Source: Vibrio algicola (GTDB lineage Bacteria > Pseudomonadota > Gammaproteobacteria > Enterobacterales > Vibrionaceae). From it: a stretch of 64,000 nt of DNA. The notes under the pieces are model-generated. The model did no database searches and was not told the origin of the DNA. It saw nothing but the letters and a program-made list of their open reading frames with translations. Position numbers and translations under genes: made by a program. Position 1 is the first letter of the stretch; the number at the start of each line of letters is the position of its first letter. Where the stretch lies: assembly GCF_009601765.2 (NCBI RefSeq), contig NZ_CP045699.1, forward strand, positions 124,001 to 188,000, in the 5' to 3' direction. This document shows positions 1 to 8,805 of this stretch, one piece after another.

Positions 1-4
1 ACGT

Positions 5-1177
5 ATGATCAGCTGGTGGCAAGTGTTTCGCTATGAATGTCGAGCTATTTTTACCAACCCAGCGTTACTACTGACTGTCTTTGGCGGGGTGGTGATGTAT
101 TCTTTTTTATATCCTCTACCTTATAGCCAGCAGTTACCGCGTGAACAACAGATTGTGGTGGTCAATTTAGACAATAGCGCCACCAGTCGAGAGCTTGAGC
201 GTATGGTGGATGCCACTCCGCAAGTGAAAATTGTTCAACATGCTTATAGCCTAAAGGACGCACAATCACTGTTCAATCAAGGAGAGGTACACGGGATATT
301 AATGATCCCAAAAAACTTTGCCCGTGATTTATTATTAGGAAAAAGCCCAACCTTAGCCTACGCCGGAGACGCGGCTTACTTTTTGATTTATGGCACTGTG
401 GTCGAAGGGCTAGCCACTGCAGGAGGAACCTTATCGGCCAAGGCCAAAGTGTCACGCATGGTGATGTCGGGTGATAACTTAGTGCTGGCATCGGAGCAAT
501 ACGCCCCAGTCAAACTTTCAATGCAACCGGTGTTTAACCCCACCAATGGTTACGTCAATTATGTGGTGCCAGCGGTGTTTGTCTTGATCTTGCATCAAAC
601 ACTATTAATTGCCGCTGGGTTAGTCGGTGGTGAGCAAAATGAATCATGCCGCGCTGGTATTAATGGTTATTGGCAGCGTAGCCGCGCGCTTGATCGCTGG
701 TCGGCGCGCTTAATGATTTTACTGCTCACTTATATTCCACTGGCGCTGTATTACTTTGGTTTCAGTTTTGAGTTTTATGGCATCAGCCGCTTAGCCTCAA
801 TCGGTAATATATTGGCGATGCTGATGCCATTTTTAGCCGCCGTGATCGGGTTGGGTATGGTGATGGGTGAGCTGATCCCAAGGCGCGAACTGGCCACCTT
901 AATTGTGGTATTGAGCTCTTTACCTCTGGTATTCTGTGCCGGTTTTATTTGGCCAACCACAGAGTTGCCGTTGGTGTTAAAATACTTAGCTCAATTAGCG
1001 CCATCGACTCCTGCTATCAATGGTTTTTTGCGCCTAAATCAAATGGGTGCCAGTTTTACTCAAGTACTGCCGTATTGGGGGTTATTATGGCTGCAAGCCT
1101 TTGGCTATGGTGGATTAGCGTTATGGATGATGGCGCGAAAAAGTAAAGGTGATATTTCCGTAGCTAAAAGATCTTAG
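5..1177 (+). CDS. ABC-2 type transporter permease (YhhJ/YbhR-like)
   Basis: This is an inner-membrane permease of the ABC-2 exporter family, about 390 residues, close to the usual size for YhhJ/YbhR/YbhS-type subunits. One hydrophobic segment lies near residues 18-38. A long periplasmic region follows to about residue 190, and then a block of about five membrane segments runs to near residue 375, which is the typical ABC-2 topology. The ATP-binding and HlyD-type partners would be expected upstream, outside the window. The start is the ATG four bases into the window, so the upstream ribosome site cannot be judged and an earlier start is possible. The 3' end overlaps the convergent gene at 1164 by 14 bases. 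The substrate is unknown; drug or lipid export is the usual guess for the family. Confidence 0.85.
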   Translation: MISWWQVFRYECRAIFTNPALLLTVFGGVVMYSFLYPLPYSQQLPREQQIVVVNLDNSATSRELERMVDATPQVKIVQHAYSLKDAQSLFNQGEVHGILMIPKNFARDLLLGKSPTLAYAGDAAYFLIYGTVVEGLATAGGTLSAKAKVSRMVMSGDNLVLASEQYAPVKLSMQPVFNPTNGYVNYVVPAVFVLILHQTLLIAAGLVGGEQNESCRAGINGYWQRSRALDRWSARLMILLLTYIPLALYYFGFSFEFYGISRLASIGNILAMLMPFLAAVIGLGMVMGELIPRRELATLIVVLSSLPLVFCAGFIWPTTELPLVLKYLAQLAPSTPAINGFLRLNQMGASFTQVLPYWGLLWLQAFGYGGLALWMMARKSKGDISVAKRS

Positions 1178-1766
1178 CTTTGATTAAGGCTTGGATATAA
1201 GGAATGATATCTTGCTCAAACCAAGGGTTTTTCTTAAGCCAAATATTGTTTCGTGGTGATGGATGAGGGATCGGAAGATACGTTGGTGCCCATTGTCGCC
1301 AAGCTTTAACAGTATCGGTTAAGGTTTTTGGTTTACTGCCTAATTCCGATTGAGTTAAATAATAATTTTGCGCGTATTGACCAATCAATAATGTCATTTC
1401 AATATTCGGCAGCTGAGCCAGTAAAGCGTCATGCCATTGTGGTGCACATTCCTTTCTCGGCGCTAAATCGCCACTTTTTCCTTTACCTGGGTAGCAAAAG
1501 CCCATCGGCATAATCGCCACTTTTTTAGGGTCATAAAATGTGTCGCTGTCGATATTTAGCCACATACGCAACCGCTCACCACTGGCATCATCAAAAGGCA
1601 CACCTGACTGGTGAACTTTTATGCCAGGAGCTTGACCAATAATAAGCAGTTTTGCTTCAGGATGCGCTTGCACCACAGGGCGACAACCGTGTTCGAGTGC
1701 CGACTCACATATTCGGCACTGTTGGATATCGGTTAATAGGGTCTCAAACTCAATGTTAGTGGTCAT
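1164..1766 (-). CDS. Uracil-DNA glycosylase superfamily protein
   Basis: A 200-residue protein of the UDG fold. Visible family motifs are GQAPG at residues 44-48 (the water-activating loop of the superfamily) and HPSPRN starting near residue 168 (the DNA minor-groove loop). Cysteines at 17, 20 and 28 near the N terminus resemble a CxxC metal or Fe-S site as in family 4/5-like members, but the full four-cysteine set is not evident. The likely role is base excision or recognition of damaged DNA; activity has not been shown for this subgroup as far as I know. The gene follows the dehydrogenase at 1766-2713 so closely that stop and start share a base, so the two are probably translated from one message. 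Confidence 0.75.
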   Translation of the reverse strand: MTTNIEFETLLTDIQQCRICESALEHGCRPVVQAHPEAKLLIIGQAPGIKVHQSGVPFDDASGERLRMWLNIDSDTFYDPKKVAIMPMGFCYPGKGKSGDLAPRKECAPQWHDALLAQLPNIEMTLLIGQYAQNYYLTQSELGSKPKTLTDTVKAWRQWAPTYLPIPHPSPRNNIWLKKNPWFEQDIIPYIQALIKAKIF

Positions 1767-2713
1767 TAATACCCTAGCTCAAAATCAATCACATTTTTTA
1801 ATGCTTGCTGCTGATCAAATAGATGATAATTCTCAGTGAAAATATCCCACACTTGCTCCGGAAAACTGTTGGCCGCAATGTGTGGCGTGATTGTTATGTT
1901 TGGGTGCAACCAAAGTGGCGAATCTTGGCTTAGCGGCTCTTCTCGAAACACATCTAAAAACGCATGACTAATTTGCCCACAGTCTAATGCTGCCAATAAC
2001 GCAGGCTCATCCAAAGTATGACCACGGCCAATATTAAAAAATAACGCCCCATGACAATGCTGAAAAGCAGAATGCGATAATAATTTATCGGTTTGTGGGG
2101 TGTTAGGAAGTGCATTGACGACCACATCGGCTTGAGCGAAAGCTCGGTCTAATTGTGCGATAGAGTAAATATGATGAAAGGCATTATTGTCTGGCGCTTG
2201 ACCGCTGCGATTAACCCCCACCGCTATAAATCCTAATGCCGATACCGCACGCGCAAGTTGATTGCCGATAGAGCCCGTCCCCAAGATCACCATGGTCTTG
2301 CCTTTTACCGTGTTATAAGGATGAGGCTGCCACTGTTTGATTTGCTGTTGTTGTTGATAACAACCGAAATGGCGTAGATAGCTCAAACTGTAGCCTAAAA
2401 CATATTCGCTGATCAGTTGACCGAAAATCCCTTTCACATTGGTCAGTTGGTAGTCTTTACGCACCGACTCTTGAACCAGTGTATCGACACCGGCATAAGT
2501 TGCTTGTAACCATATAAGATTAGGAAAGAGCTCAAGTTGGGCCGCCATTTGAGGAGGATCACCTAAAACGATGGTGGCTTGGCTTTTATCATCGGTCAAA
2601 ACGACATTAGGTAAGTACTGTTGCTGGAAAAAGGTGTGATAAATGTCGGCTTGTTTTGAAGCAATATACAGGTGATGAGGCGATGAGCTTGTTGTTTGAG
2701 TAGGACTATTCAT
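1766..2713 (-). CDS. D-2-hydroxyacid dehydrogenase (GhrA-like)
   Basis: A 315-residue NAD(P)-dependent D-isomer 2-hydroxyacid dehydrogenase. The Rossmann glycine motif GTGSIG lies at residues 145-150. The catalytic triad of the family is present as Arg230 in NIGRG, Glu258/259 in FREEP and His278 in TPHIA. The family reduces glyoxylate, hydroxypyruvate or other 2-keto acids in the cytoplasm, and the exact substrate cannot be read from sequence. The length fits GhrA-type enzymes. It is transcribed divergently from yjaG and sits directly upstream of the UDG-like gene, with which it probably forms a two-gene operon. Confidence 0.85.
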   Translation of the reverse strand: MNSPTQTTSSSPHHLYIASKQADIYHTFFQQQYLPNVVLTDDKSQATIVLGDPPQMAAQLELFPNLIWLQATYAGVDTLVQESVRKDYQLTNVKGIFGQLISEYVLGYSLSYLRHFGCYQQQQQIKQWQPHPYNTVKGKTMVILGTGSIGNQLARAVSALGFIAVGVNRSGQAPDNNAFHHIYSIAQLDRAFAQADVVVNALPNTPQTDKLLSHSAFQHCHGALFFNIGRGHTLDEPALLAALDCGQISHAFLDVFREEPLSQDSPLWLHPNITITPHIAANSFPEQVWDIFTENYHLFDQQQALKNVIDFELGY

Positions 2714-2805
2714 TGAATTCTCGCTGCTCCTTGTTTTATTTAGTAAACCGAACCGTTTTACAGTAAACTTCAGCTGTCTTTTTTTGAATCATTATTCGAG
2801 TACTT

Positions 2806-3396
2806 ATGCTACAGAATCCATTACAAATTCGTCTAGAAAAATTCGTACCATGGCAGCAAATCACTTTTATGGCTTGCTTGTGTGAGCGTATGTACCCGAA
2901 CTATGCCTTGTTTTGTAACAATACAGAGTTTGCCGATGCGCGTAAATATCGTGAAATATTAGATAGCGTATGGGAAATCCTGACCGTCAAAACCGCCAAA
3001 GTGAACTTTGAACGCCAACTAGAAAAGCTAGAAGAATTAATCCCAAGTTCGGAAGAGTTTGAGTTCTACGCGGTTTATCCTGCGATTGATGCTTGTATTG
3101 GCTTATCGACCTTATTGCATGCTTTGCTTGATCGTGAAGATATGTTTGATGACATGATCGAGCTCAGCCAAGTATCGGTGAAAACCGTAGCACAATTAGA
3201 GCAAGCACAAGGTGCTGAGCCTATCAATAATGACAATCAAAAAGAAAATGAAGCGGTTTGTCAGGAGTGGGATATTCAGTGGGCATTGTTCCGCCCAATT
3301 CGCGAAGCCGATAAGCGCGACGTTGAAATGATCAAAGAGCTGCGGATTGAATTACGTGAAGAAGGGATCAGTAATATTGGAATCGCACTCGATTAA
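2806..3396 (+). CDS. yjaG: YjaG family protein (DUF416)
   Basis: A 196-residue acidic, mostly helical cytoplasmic protein matching the DUF416/YjaG family, whose gene sits immediately upstream of hupA in enterobacteria, as it does here. No catalytic motif is visible and no function is assigned to the family. An 11-bp perfect hairpin 20 bases after the stop marks the end of the unit. Assignment rests on family similarity by eye plus conserved synteny. Confidence 0.85.
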   Translation: MLQNPLQIRLEKFVPWQQITFMACLCERMYPNYALFCNNTEFADARKYREILDSVWEILTVKTAKVNFERQLEKLEELIPSSEEFEFYAVYPAIDACIGLSTLLHALLDREDMFDDMIELSQVSVKTVAQLEQAQGAEPINNDNQKENEAVCQEWDIQWALFRPIREADKRDVEMIKELRIELREEGISNIGIALD

Positions 3397-3415
3397 CCCT
3401 GCGCTCCTTATCCAA

Positions 3416-3444
3416 AATAAGTGCAATAACATGTTGCACTTATT
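3416..3444 (+). terminator. Hairpin after yjaG
   Basis: The arms AATAAGTGCAA and TTGCACTTATT pair perfectly over 11 bp with a 7-base loop. No long T-run follows, so this may be a weak or Rho-assisted terminator. It lies between yjaG and the hupA promoter region. Confidence 0.5.
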
Positions 3445-3683
3445 GCCAAACCTATTATTTATATGAATGCAAATTCAACTGCTTATGACAAAGCGAAATA
3501 GCCACTCTTTAGCCTTTTTATCTGAATAACGAAAGGAAAAAAGACAAATTGTGAGTCAATGCTCAAATTCCGGCGAAAAAAGCAACATAAGAACAAAAGA
3601 ACCCTCACAAACCTTTGCCACACGGGGCATTTATGCTTAAAGTGGCCTTAGATTTCTAATATAAATAAGAAGGGAAACCTAGA

Positions 3684-3956
3684 ATGAACAAGACGCAATT
3701 AATTGATGCAATCGCTGAAAAAGCAGACTTATCTAAAGCTCAAGCAAAAGCGGCGCTTGAAGCGACTCTTGGTGGTGTAACGGACGCACTTAAAGATGGT
3801 GACCAAGTGCAACTAATTGGTTTTGGTACTTTCAAAATTAATCACCGTGCTGCGCGTGTTGGCCGTAACCCTAAAACGGGTGCAGAAATTCAAATTTCAG
3901 CGGCAAACGTACCAGCATTCACAGCCGGTAAAGCATTAAAAGATTCAGTTAAGTAA
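3684..3956 (+). CDS. hupA: DNA-binding protein HU-alpha
   Basis: A 90-residue HU/IHF family protein with the standard length. The basic beta-arm signature GRNPKTG lies near residues 60-66. HU dimers bend and compact DNA in the nucleoid and affect replication and gene expression. The N-terminal sequence and the yjaG-hupA-yjaH neighbourhood favour the alpha subunit over HU-beta. A good ribosome site (AGAAGGGAA) precedes the ATG. The roughly 290 bases upstream hold the hairpin after yjaG and presumably the hupA promoter, for which I see no clear consensus. Confidence 0.95.
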   Translation: MNKTQLIDAIAEKADLSKAQAKAALEATLGGVTDALKDGDQVQLIGFGTFKINHRAARVGRNPKTGAEIQISAANVPAFTAGKALKDSVK

Positions 3957-4005
3957 TCTCAATACCACAAGCTATTGCCATTCGCATCTTGCGGTTGTTT
4001 AAGTA

Positions 4006-4011
4006 TATAAT
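4006..4011 (+). promoter_or_regulatory. Possible -10 box for yjaH
   Basis: A perfect TATAAT lies 31 bases before the yjaH ATG and overlaps the left arm of the hupA terminator. A transcript starting near 4018 would omit most of that arm and so could not form the hairpin. No good -35 match is seen at 16-18 bp spacing. Confidence 0.4.
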
Positions 4012-4040
4012 ACGCTGAGTTCTCAACTCGGCGTATTTTT
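4010..4040 (+). terminator. hupA terminator overlapping the yjaH leader
   Basis: The arms ATACGCTGAGTT (4010-4021) and AACTCGGCGTAT (4025-4036) form a 12-bp stem with one mismatch and a 3-base loop, followed by a T-run to 4040. This is a classical Rho-independent terminator for hupA. The yjaH start codon begins only two bases later. Confidence 0.85.
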
Positions 4041-4042
4041 AT

Positions 4043-4762
4043 ATGAAGCGTATTATTCTTCCTGCTTTAATCTTAATTACCCTCTCAGGGTGCTCATCTA
4101 GTAGTGGTTTATTTAGTGGTAAATTTGCTCGTTCGGTTGAACCATTTAATTGGTCGGCGGGTGAAGTGAATGGCACCACAAAATCTTACTATTGGTTAAC
4201 GCATTCAGCGACCGAACCTCAATCAGCTTCTGATTATATCGAACTCACCAATGACGCTTGGTATAAATCGAGCTATAAATGGCAAGATGGCACCATTAGC
4301 GAGATTGTGCGTGAAGGACAGGCCACGCAAGATGATCACACTTTGCAGCGTTATCTCGTGCATATCCGCTTTAGTGAAAAAGGTGAGGCGATTTACCAAC
4401 GCTACCGAGTGGGCGACCAAGTCTTACCGTTAAATCAAAAAAGTATCGATGCTTATGTGAACGATGCTAAACATGTGGCATCACAAGTTGAAGAGCTGCA
4501 TTCCGATGACCAGCAATTGATCCAAGGGGTATGGAATGGGCAAACCTTTGAGTCGTGTGATGGTAGACAATACACCAATGTTGATTTTCAACACTCGGAT
4601 TTACCGTTAGCGGTGAAAGACCGCATGAATGGCATGAGCAGTTACGCGGCATTTATTGGTGAATCGAACGTCAAGCACAGTTCCATTACCGTAAATAAGC
4701 TTATTTCACTGGCCGATGATGATCATGCGTGCATTCAAAGACCGCATTTGAATATGAATTAA
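4043..4762 (+). CDS. yjaH: Putative lipoprotein YjaH (DUF1481)
   Basis: A 239-residue protein with a lipoprotein signal peptide: charged MKR, a hydrophobic stretch, and lipobox LSGC with Cys17. It matches the DUF1481/YjaH family found next to hupA. The mature part is polar with no recognised catalytic motif, and the function is unknown. No Shine-Dalgarno sequence precedes the ATG, because the preceding 30 bases are the hupA terminator. The signal peptide nevertheless fixes the start here. Expression therefore depends either on read-through or on a promoter inside the terminator region. Confidence 0.8.
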   Translation: MKRIILPALILITLSGCSSSSGLFSGKFARSVEPFNWSAGEVNGTTKSYYWLTHSATEPQSASDYIELTNDAWYKSSYKWQDGTISEIVREGQATQDDHTLQRYLVHIRFSEKGEAIYQRYRVGDQVLPLNQKSIDAYVNDAKHVASQVEELHSDDQQLIQGVWNGQTFESCDGRQYTNVDFQHSDLPLAVKDRMNGMSSYAAFIGESNVKHSSITVNKLISLADDDHACIQRPHLNMN

Positions 4763-4863
4763 TGCTGATTCGATCCGGTTTTTAATAATATGGGTAGAAG
4801 AGTATTGGTCTGAAACTGGGGCTAAACAGAGTTTCAATTCTCTGATGTATTTAGACATAAATA

Positions 4864-4898
4864 ACCCCCAATGTTGGTTGTCCAACTATCGGGGGTCA
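4864..4898 (-). terminator. Probable purD terminator
   Basis: An outer pair ACCCCC/GGGGGT and an inner pair GTTGG/CCAAC form a two-part stem of about 33 bases downstream of purD. On the minus strand it is followed by TTATTTAT, a modest T-rich tract. Confidence 0.6.
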
Positions 4899-4963
4899 GT
4901 TCAAAAGTCAGCGCCTTTTGCGTTTCTAAGAGAGATCTTATTGAACGTTCTTATTGATTGTTT

Positions 4964-6259
4964 CTATTGATCGTTCTGTTCGCGTGCAATTGCGCGGTAA
5001 CCGATATCGTTACGATGGAACATACCATTCCAACTTACGGTTTTGGTTAGCTCATAAGCTCGCTGCTGCGCTTCTAGTACCGTGTTGCCTAATGCGGTGG
5101 CACACAATACGCGTCCACCATTGGTGACCACTTCACCCGCCTCATTATTGCTGGTGCCAGCATGGAAGATTTTCTCTCCTTCGACCGCGTCAGCTGTTGG
5201 CAAGTTAATCACATCACCTTTGGCGTAATCGGCAGGGTAACCGCCAGCTGCCAATACAATACCGATTGAAGCGCGTGGATCCCAATGAGACTCAGCTTGA
5301 TCCAATTTTTCATCAATCGCCATTAAGCACAACTCAACCAAATCGGATTGCATGCGCATCATGATAGGTTGGGTTTCTGGATCGCCAAAGCGGCAGTTGT
5401 ATTCAATCACTTTTGGTGTGCCGTCGGCCATGATCATTAGGCCAGCGTATAGAAAACCAGTGTAAGGGTAACCTTCTGCATCCATGCCGCGAACGGTCGG
5501 ATAAATCACTTCTTCCAGTACTCGCTGGTGGATTTCAGGTGTCACGACGGGAGCAGGCGAATAAGCCCCCATGCCGCCAGTGTTTGGACCGGTATCTTTA
5601 TCGCCAACTCGTTTGTGATCTTGGCTGGTGGCCATTGGCAGTACGCTTGAACCATCGACCATCACGATAAAGCTCGCTTCTTCGCCATCTAAGAACTCTT
5701 CGATTACCACCCGGCTACCGGCTTCACCAAAGGCATTGCCAGCCAACATATCTTGAATGGCATCTTCGGCTTCTTGCAGGGTCATGGCAACAATCACGCC
5801 TTTACCTGCGGCTAAACCATCGGCTTTAACCACAATCGGAGCGCCTTTTTCGCGCACATAAGCTAGTGCAGGCTCGATTTCAGTAAAGTTAGCATAATCA
5901 CCGGTTGGGATCTTATGACGGGCTAAGAAGTCCTTAGTGAATGCTTTAGAGCCTTCTAATTGCGCCGCGTCTTTGGTTGGGCCAAAGATCGGTAATTTAG
6001 CCGCGCGGAATGCATCCACCACACCAATTACCAATGGCGCTTCTGGGCCAACAATGGTCAGTTCAATGCTGTTGTTTTGGGCAAACTCGACCAAACCTTC
6101 AATGTCTTCCACGTCAATGTTGACGTTTTCTAATTTTGGCTCAAGTGCAGTGCCTGCATTACCCGGTGCAATAAACACTTTGTCTACGTCAGGATTTTGT
6201 GCCGCTTTCCAGCCTAGCGCATGTTCACGACCGCCGGCACCAATAATTAAAACATTCAT
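4964..6259 (-). CDS. purD: Phosphoribosylamine--glycine ligase (GARS)
   Basis: This enzyme catalyses the second step of purine synthesis, joining glycine to 5-phosphoribosylamine with ATP. At 431 residues it has the normal length. The N-terminal domain begins with the glycine motif IIGAGGREHALGWK, and the central ATP-grasp domain shows KADGLAAGKGV and EYNCRFGDPETQ. It is on the same strand as purH, as in the enterobacterial purHD operon, but here 425 bases with two palindromic repeats separate the two genes. It is probably co-regulated with purH. Confidence 0.97.
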   Translation of the reverse strand: MNVLIIGAGGREHALGWKAAQNPDVDKVFIAPGNAGTALEPKLENVNIDVEDIEGLVEFAQNNSIELTIVGPEAPLVIGVVDAFRAAKLPIFGPTKDAAQLEGSKAFTKDFLARHKIPTGDYANFTEIEPALAYVREKGAPIVVKADGLAAGKGVIVAMTLQEAEDAIQDMLAGNAFGEAGSRVVIEEFLDGEEASFIVMVDGSSVLPMATSQDHKRVGDKDTGPNTGGMGAYSPAPVVTPEIHQRVLEEVIYPTVRGMDAEGYPYTGFLYAGLMIMADGTPKVIEYNCRFGDPETQPIMMRMQSDLVELCLMAIDEKLDQAESHWDPRASIGIVLAAGGYPADYAKGDVINLPTADAVEGEKIFHAGTSNNEAGEVVTNGGRVLCATALGNTVLEAQQRAYELTKTVSWNGMFHRNDIGYRAIAREQNDQ

Positions 6260-6440
6260 TTATTTTTTCCTTTGATAGCTGCGCCCTACATCCTATTTCT
6301 GTGTCAAGTGTGCTCATTTATACTTATAAACTCCGCGCACTTTCCTTGAACTAGAATGTAGGGCTTGCTCTAAAATGAAAAATCATTAAAGGGTATTTGT
6401 TACCCTAACTTTATAAAATAGTATTGAGTCTTTTTTCAAA

Positions 6441-6547
6441 ATAATTGGGAGTGCTAACAAGGCGACAATCGAGCTTATCCCTATGAGCATAGCTCGCTAT
6501 GTGATTAGGGTAAGCGAGGGCAGTCAACGCCGTTACCCCCCAATTAT
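6441..6547. repeat. ERIC-like palindromic element 1 (purH-purD spacer)
   Basis: A 107-base imperfect palindrome. Its ends ATAATTGGG and CCCAATTAT are inverted repeats, and the core pairs CTTATCCCTA with TAGGGTAAG around GCATAGC/GCTATG. The segment GGGTAAGCGAGGGCAGTCAA resembles the ERIC consensus (GGGGTGAGCGAGCGCAGCCAA). ERIC elements are known from enterobacteria and Vibrio as non-coding mobile repeats. Confidence 0.65.
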
Positions 6548-6570
6548 AAAATCCAGTTTACTCAAAATAG

Positions 6571-6667
6571 TTGATGTTGTGGCTAGGCAACAATTGAGCT
6601 CATTCTCGGGAGCATAGCTCGCTCTGTGACCGAGGTGAGCGAAAGCCGTTAACAACGCCACAGCACC
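6571..6667. repeat. ERIC-like palindromic element 2 (purH-purD spacer)
   Basis: A degenerate relative of the preceding element. It contains GAGCATAGCTCGCTCTGTGA followed by CGAGGTGAGCGAAAGCCGTT, and its flanks carry TGTGGC/GCCACA inverted repeats. It ends about 17 bases before the purH stop, so any purH-purD transcript would carry both elements as structured RNA. Confidence 0.55.
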
Positions 6668-6684
6668 CAATATGCAGAGTTAAA

Positions 6685-8286
6685 TTAGTGACGGAAATGA
6701 CGCATCCCAGTAAAGATCATCGCCATGCCATGCTCATCGGCTGCATCCACAATCTCTTGGTCACGCATCGAGCCACCCGGTTGGATCACGCATTTAATGC
6801 CGGCTTCGGCTGCCGCATCGATACCATCACGGAATGGGAAGAACGCATCCGATGCCATCACACAACCTTCAACCACTAAACCTTCATCGGCGGCTTTAAT
6901 GCCGGCGATTTTAGCGGAATAAACGCGGCTCATTTGGCCTGCGCCGACACCGATAGTCATATCACCTTTCGCGTATACAATCGCGTTTGATTTCACGTAC
7001 TTCGCCACTTTCCAGCAAAATAGTGCATCTTTTAATTCTTCGGCGCTAGGTTGACGTTTCGACATCACTTTTAAGTCGTCAAGTCCAACCATACCTTGGT
7101 CACGGTCTTGAACTAGCAAGCCACCATTGACTCGTTTGATGTCGAATTCAGTGGTTTTGCTGTTCCATTGGCCACATTCAAGTAGACGAACGTTTTTCTT
7201 CGCTTCAACAATTTTAATCGCTTCAGCAGAAACGCTTGGCGCAATGATCACTTCAACGAACTGACGCTCCACAATCGCTTGAGCCGTTGCGGCATCAAGT
7301 TCTTGGTTGAAAGCAATAATGCCGCCAAATGCCGAGGTTGGATCAGTTTGGTAAGCACGGTTGTAAGCTTCTAAAATGTCCTTACCTAGCGCCACACCAC
7401 AAGGGTTGGCATGCTTAACAATCACACAAGCAGGTTCATTGAATTCTTTCACACACTCAAGCGCAGAATCGGTATCAGCGATGTTGTTGTAAGACAGAGC
7501 TTTACCTTGGATTTGACGTGCAGTTGAAACAGAGGCTTCTTGAGCGGCTTTTTCTACATAGAAAGCGGCGGCTTGGTGGCTGTTTTCGCCATAACGCATA
7601 TCTTGTTTTTTCTCGAACTGTTGATTAAACGTGCGAGGGAATTTGCTTTCGTCGTCGCCTTCTTTATTGTCTCCGTAAGAAGGAACCATAGTGCCGAAGT
7701 AGTTCGCGATCATGCCATCGTAAGCAGCAGTGTGCTCAAACGCGGCAATGGCCAAATCGAAACGAGTTTCTAAAGTAAGCGAATTGTCGTGAGCGTCCAT
7801 TTCACTGATCACGCGAGAGTAATCGTGCGCGTTAACCACAATAGTCACATCTTTATGGTTTTTAGCCGCAGAACGCACCATAGTGGGTCCGCCGATATCG
7901 ATATTCTCTACCGCATCCGCTAGCATGCAACCTTGTTTAGCAACGGTTTCAGCAAATGGGTAAAGGTTCACCACTACGATATCAATCGGTTTGATGCCGT
8001 GGGTTTCCATAATGGCTTCGTCAGTACCGCGACGACCCAATACACCACCGTGAACTTTCGGGTGTAGGGTTTTTACACGGCCATCCATCATTTCAGGGAA
8101 ACCTGTGTAATCAGACACTTCAGTTGCGGTGATACCACTATCTTGCAATAGTTTGAACGTGCCACCTGTGGATAGGATTTCGACATCACGTTGAACCAGC
8201 GATTGAGCGAATTCAACAATACCAGTTTTATCAGAAACGCTGATTAGAGCGCGACGAATTGGGCGAGCGTTTTGCATGGCTTCCAT
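6685..8286 (-). CDS. purH: Bifunctional AICAR transformylase / IMP cyclohydrolase
   Basis: This enzyme performs the last two steps of de novo IMP synthesis: formylation of AICAR from 10-formyl-THF, then ring closure. At 533 residues it has the typical length. The N-terminal MGS-like cyclohydrolase domain shows [11 protein letters not shown], and the C-terminal transformylase domain contains the catalytic VKHANPCG motif. A start nine bases downstream (MQNARP) is also possible and fits many homologues, but AAGGAAT sits next to the chosen ATG. Two PurR-like palindromes lie upstream, consistent with purine repression. Confidence 0.96.
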   Translation of the reverse strand: MEAMQNARPIRRALISVSDKTGIVEFAQSLVQRDVEILSTGGTFKLLQDSGITATEVSDYTGFPEMMDGRVKTLHPKVHGGVLGRRGTDEAIMETHGIKPIDIVVVNLYPFAETVAKQGCMLADAVENIDIGGPTMVRSAAKNHKDVTIVVNAHDYSRVISEMDAHDNSLTLETRFDLAIAAFEHTAAYDGMIANYFGTMVPSYGDNKEGDDESKFPRTFNQQFEKKQDMRYGENSHQAAAFYVEKAAQEASVSTARQIQGKALSYNNIADTDSALECVKEFNEPACVIVKHANPCGVALGKDILEAYNRAYQTDPTSAFGGIIAFNQELDAATAQAIVERQFVEVIIAPSVSAEAIKIVEAKKNVRLLECGQWNSKTTEFDIKRVNGGLLVQDRDQGMVGLDDLKVMSKRQPSAEELKDALFCWKVAKYVKSNAIVYAKGDMTIGVGAGQMSRVYSAKIAGIKAADEGLVVEGCVMASDAFFPFRDGIDAAAEAGIKCVIQPGGSMRDQEIVDAADEHGMAMIFTGMRHFRH

Positions 8287-8413
8287 ATTCCTTAAATCAT
8301 GAATTTAAAACAAAGAAAGATATTTGCCAAAGTGATGCTTGTGACTGCAATGGAATCTAGCTCGATCACCGTCAAATGGACCACTTTGGTAAATACCTTT
8401 TCGCAACCTTTGA

Positions 8414-8429
8414 CTGCGAACGTTGGCTA
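8414..8429. promoter_or_regulatory. PurR-like box, proximal
   Basis: The core GCGAACGTTGGC matches the PurR core GCAAACGTTTGC at 10 of 12 bases and is itself nearly palindromic. It lies about 130 bases upstream of purH. Established knowledge: PurR represses purHD in enterobacteria. The site call is inference. Confidence 0.4.
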
Positions 8430-8455
8430 TATCAATCCAAGATTTGATGGCGCAC

Positions 8456-8461
8456 ATTCTA
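8456..8461 (-). promoter_or_regulatory. Candidate purH -10 box
   Basis: TAGAAT on the minus strand, between the two PurR-like boxes. The -35 region is poorly matched, and the distal PurR-like box begins 24 bases further upstream. Confidence 0.3.
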
Positions 8462-8484
8462 ACGAACTTCTGATCAAAAAGCTC

Positions 8485-8500
8485 GCGCAATCGTTTGGCT
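8485..8500. promoter_or_regulatory. PurR-like box, distal
   Basis: On the minus strand this reads AGCCAAACGATTGCGC and matches 8 of the 10 defined positions of the PurR consensus ANGCAANCGNTTNCNT. It sits just upstream of the candidate purH promoter, a usual repressor position. Confidence 0.45.
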
Positions 8501-8554
8501 TTTTATTTTTATGGTTAAACTTAAGCAATAACAATAGTGTTGAAGCTGGCTTGA

Positions 8555-8737
8555 TTAATCACCTTTGAATAAATCACGGAAGAAATGCCCTGTGCTTTTG
8601 GCGGCATCACGGGTGTTGTGACCAATGTCGGTGGCAGTTTGTTTGGTCTCATTTTTGACTTGTTGCTGCTCTTGTTTGCTTGAGCAAGCGCCTAATGCCA
8701 ATACGATAAAAAACAAAGATATAAATTTAATGCGCAT
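8555..8737 (-). CDS. Small lipoprotein, 60 residues
   Basis: The protein starts MRIKF, has a hydrophobic signal and lipobox LGAC with Cys18, and then a mature part of about 43 residues. That part is rich in Q, K, T and D and ends in FFRDLFKGD. The appearance recalls small entericidin-like lipoproteins, but no family is recognised with certainty. It is transcribed on its own between malI and purH. Its role is unknown. Confidence 0.65.
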   Translation of the reverse strand: MRIKFISLFFIVLALGACSSKQEQQQVKNETKQTATDIGHNTRDAAKSTGHFFRDLFKGD

Positions 8738-8805
8738 TAATACTGATCCTTATTATCAGGGAAATTCAGTCAGAATAGCGCTAAATGCACTTGCTGTTAA
8801 GGCGG

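Noticed and set aside
8299..8568. 89-codon plus-strand frame opposite the purH promoter region
   Set aside because: It overlaps the purH leader with PurR-like sites, has no ribosome site and no domain, and ends inside the small lipoprotein gene.
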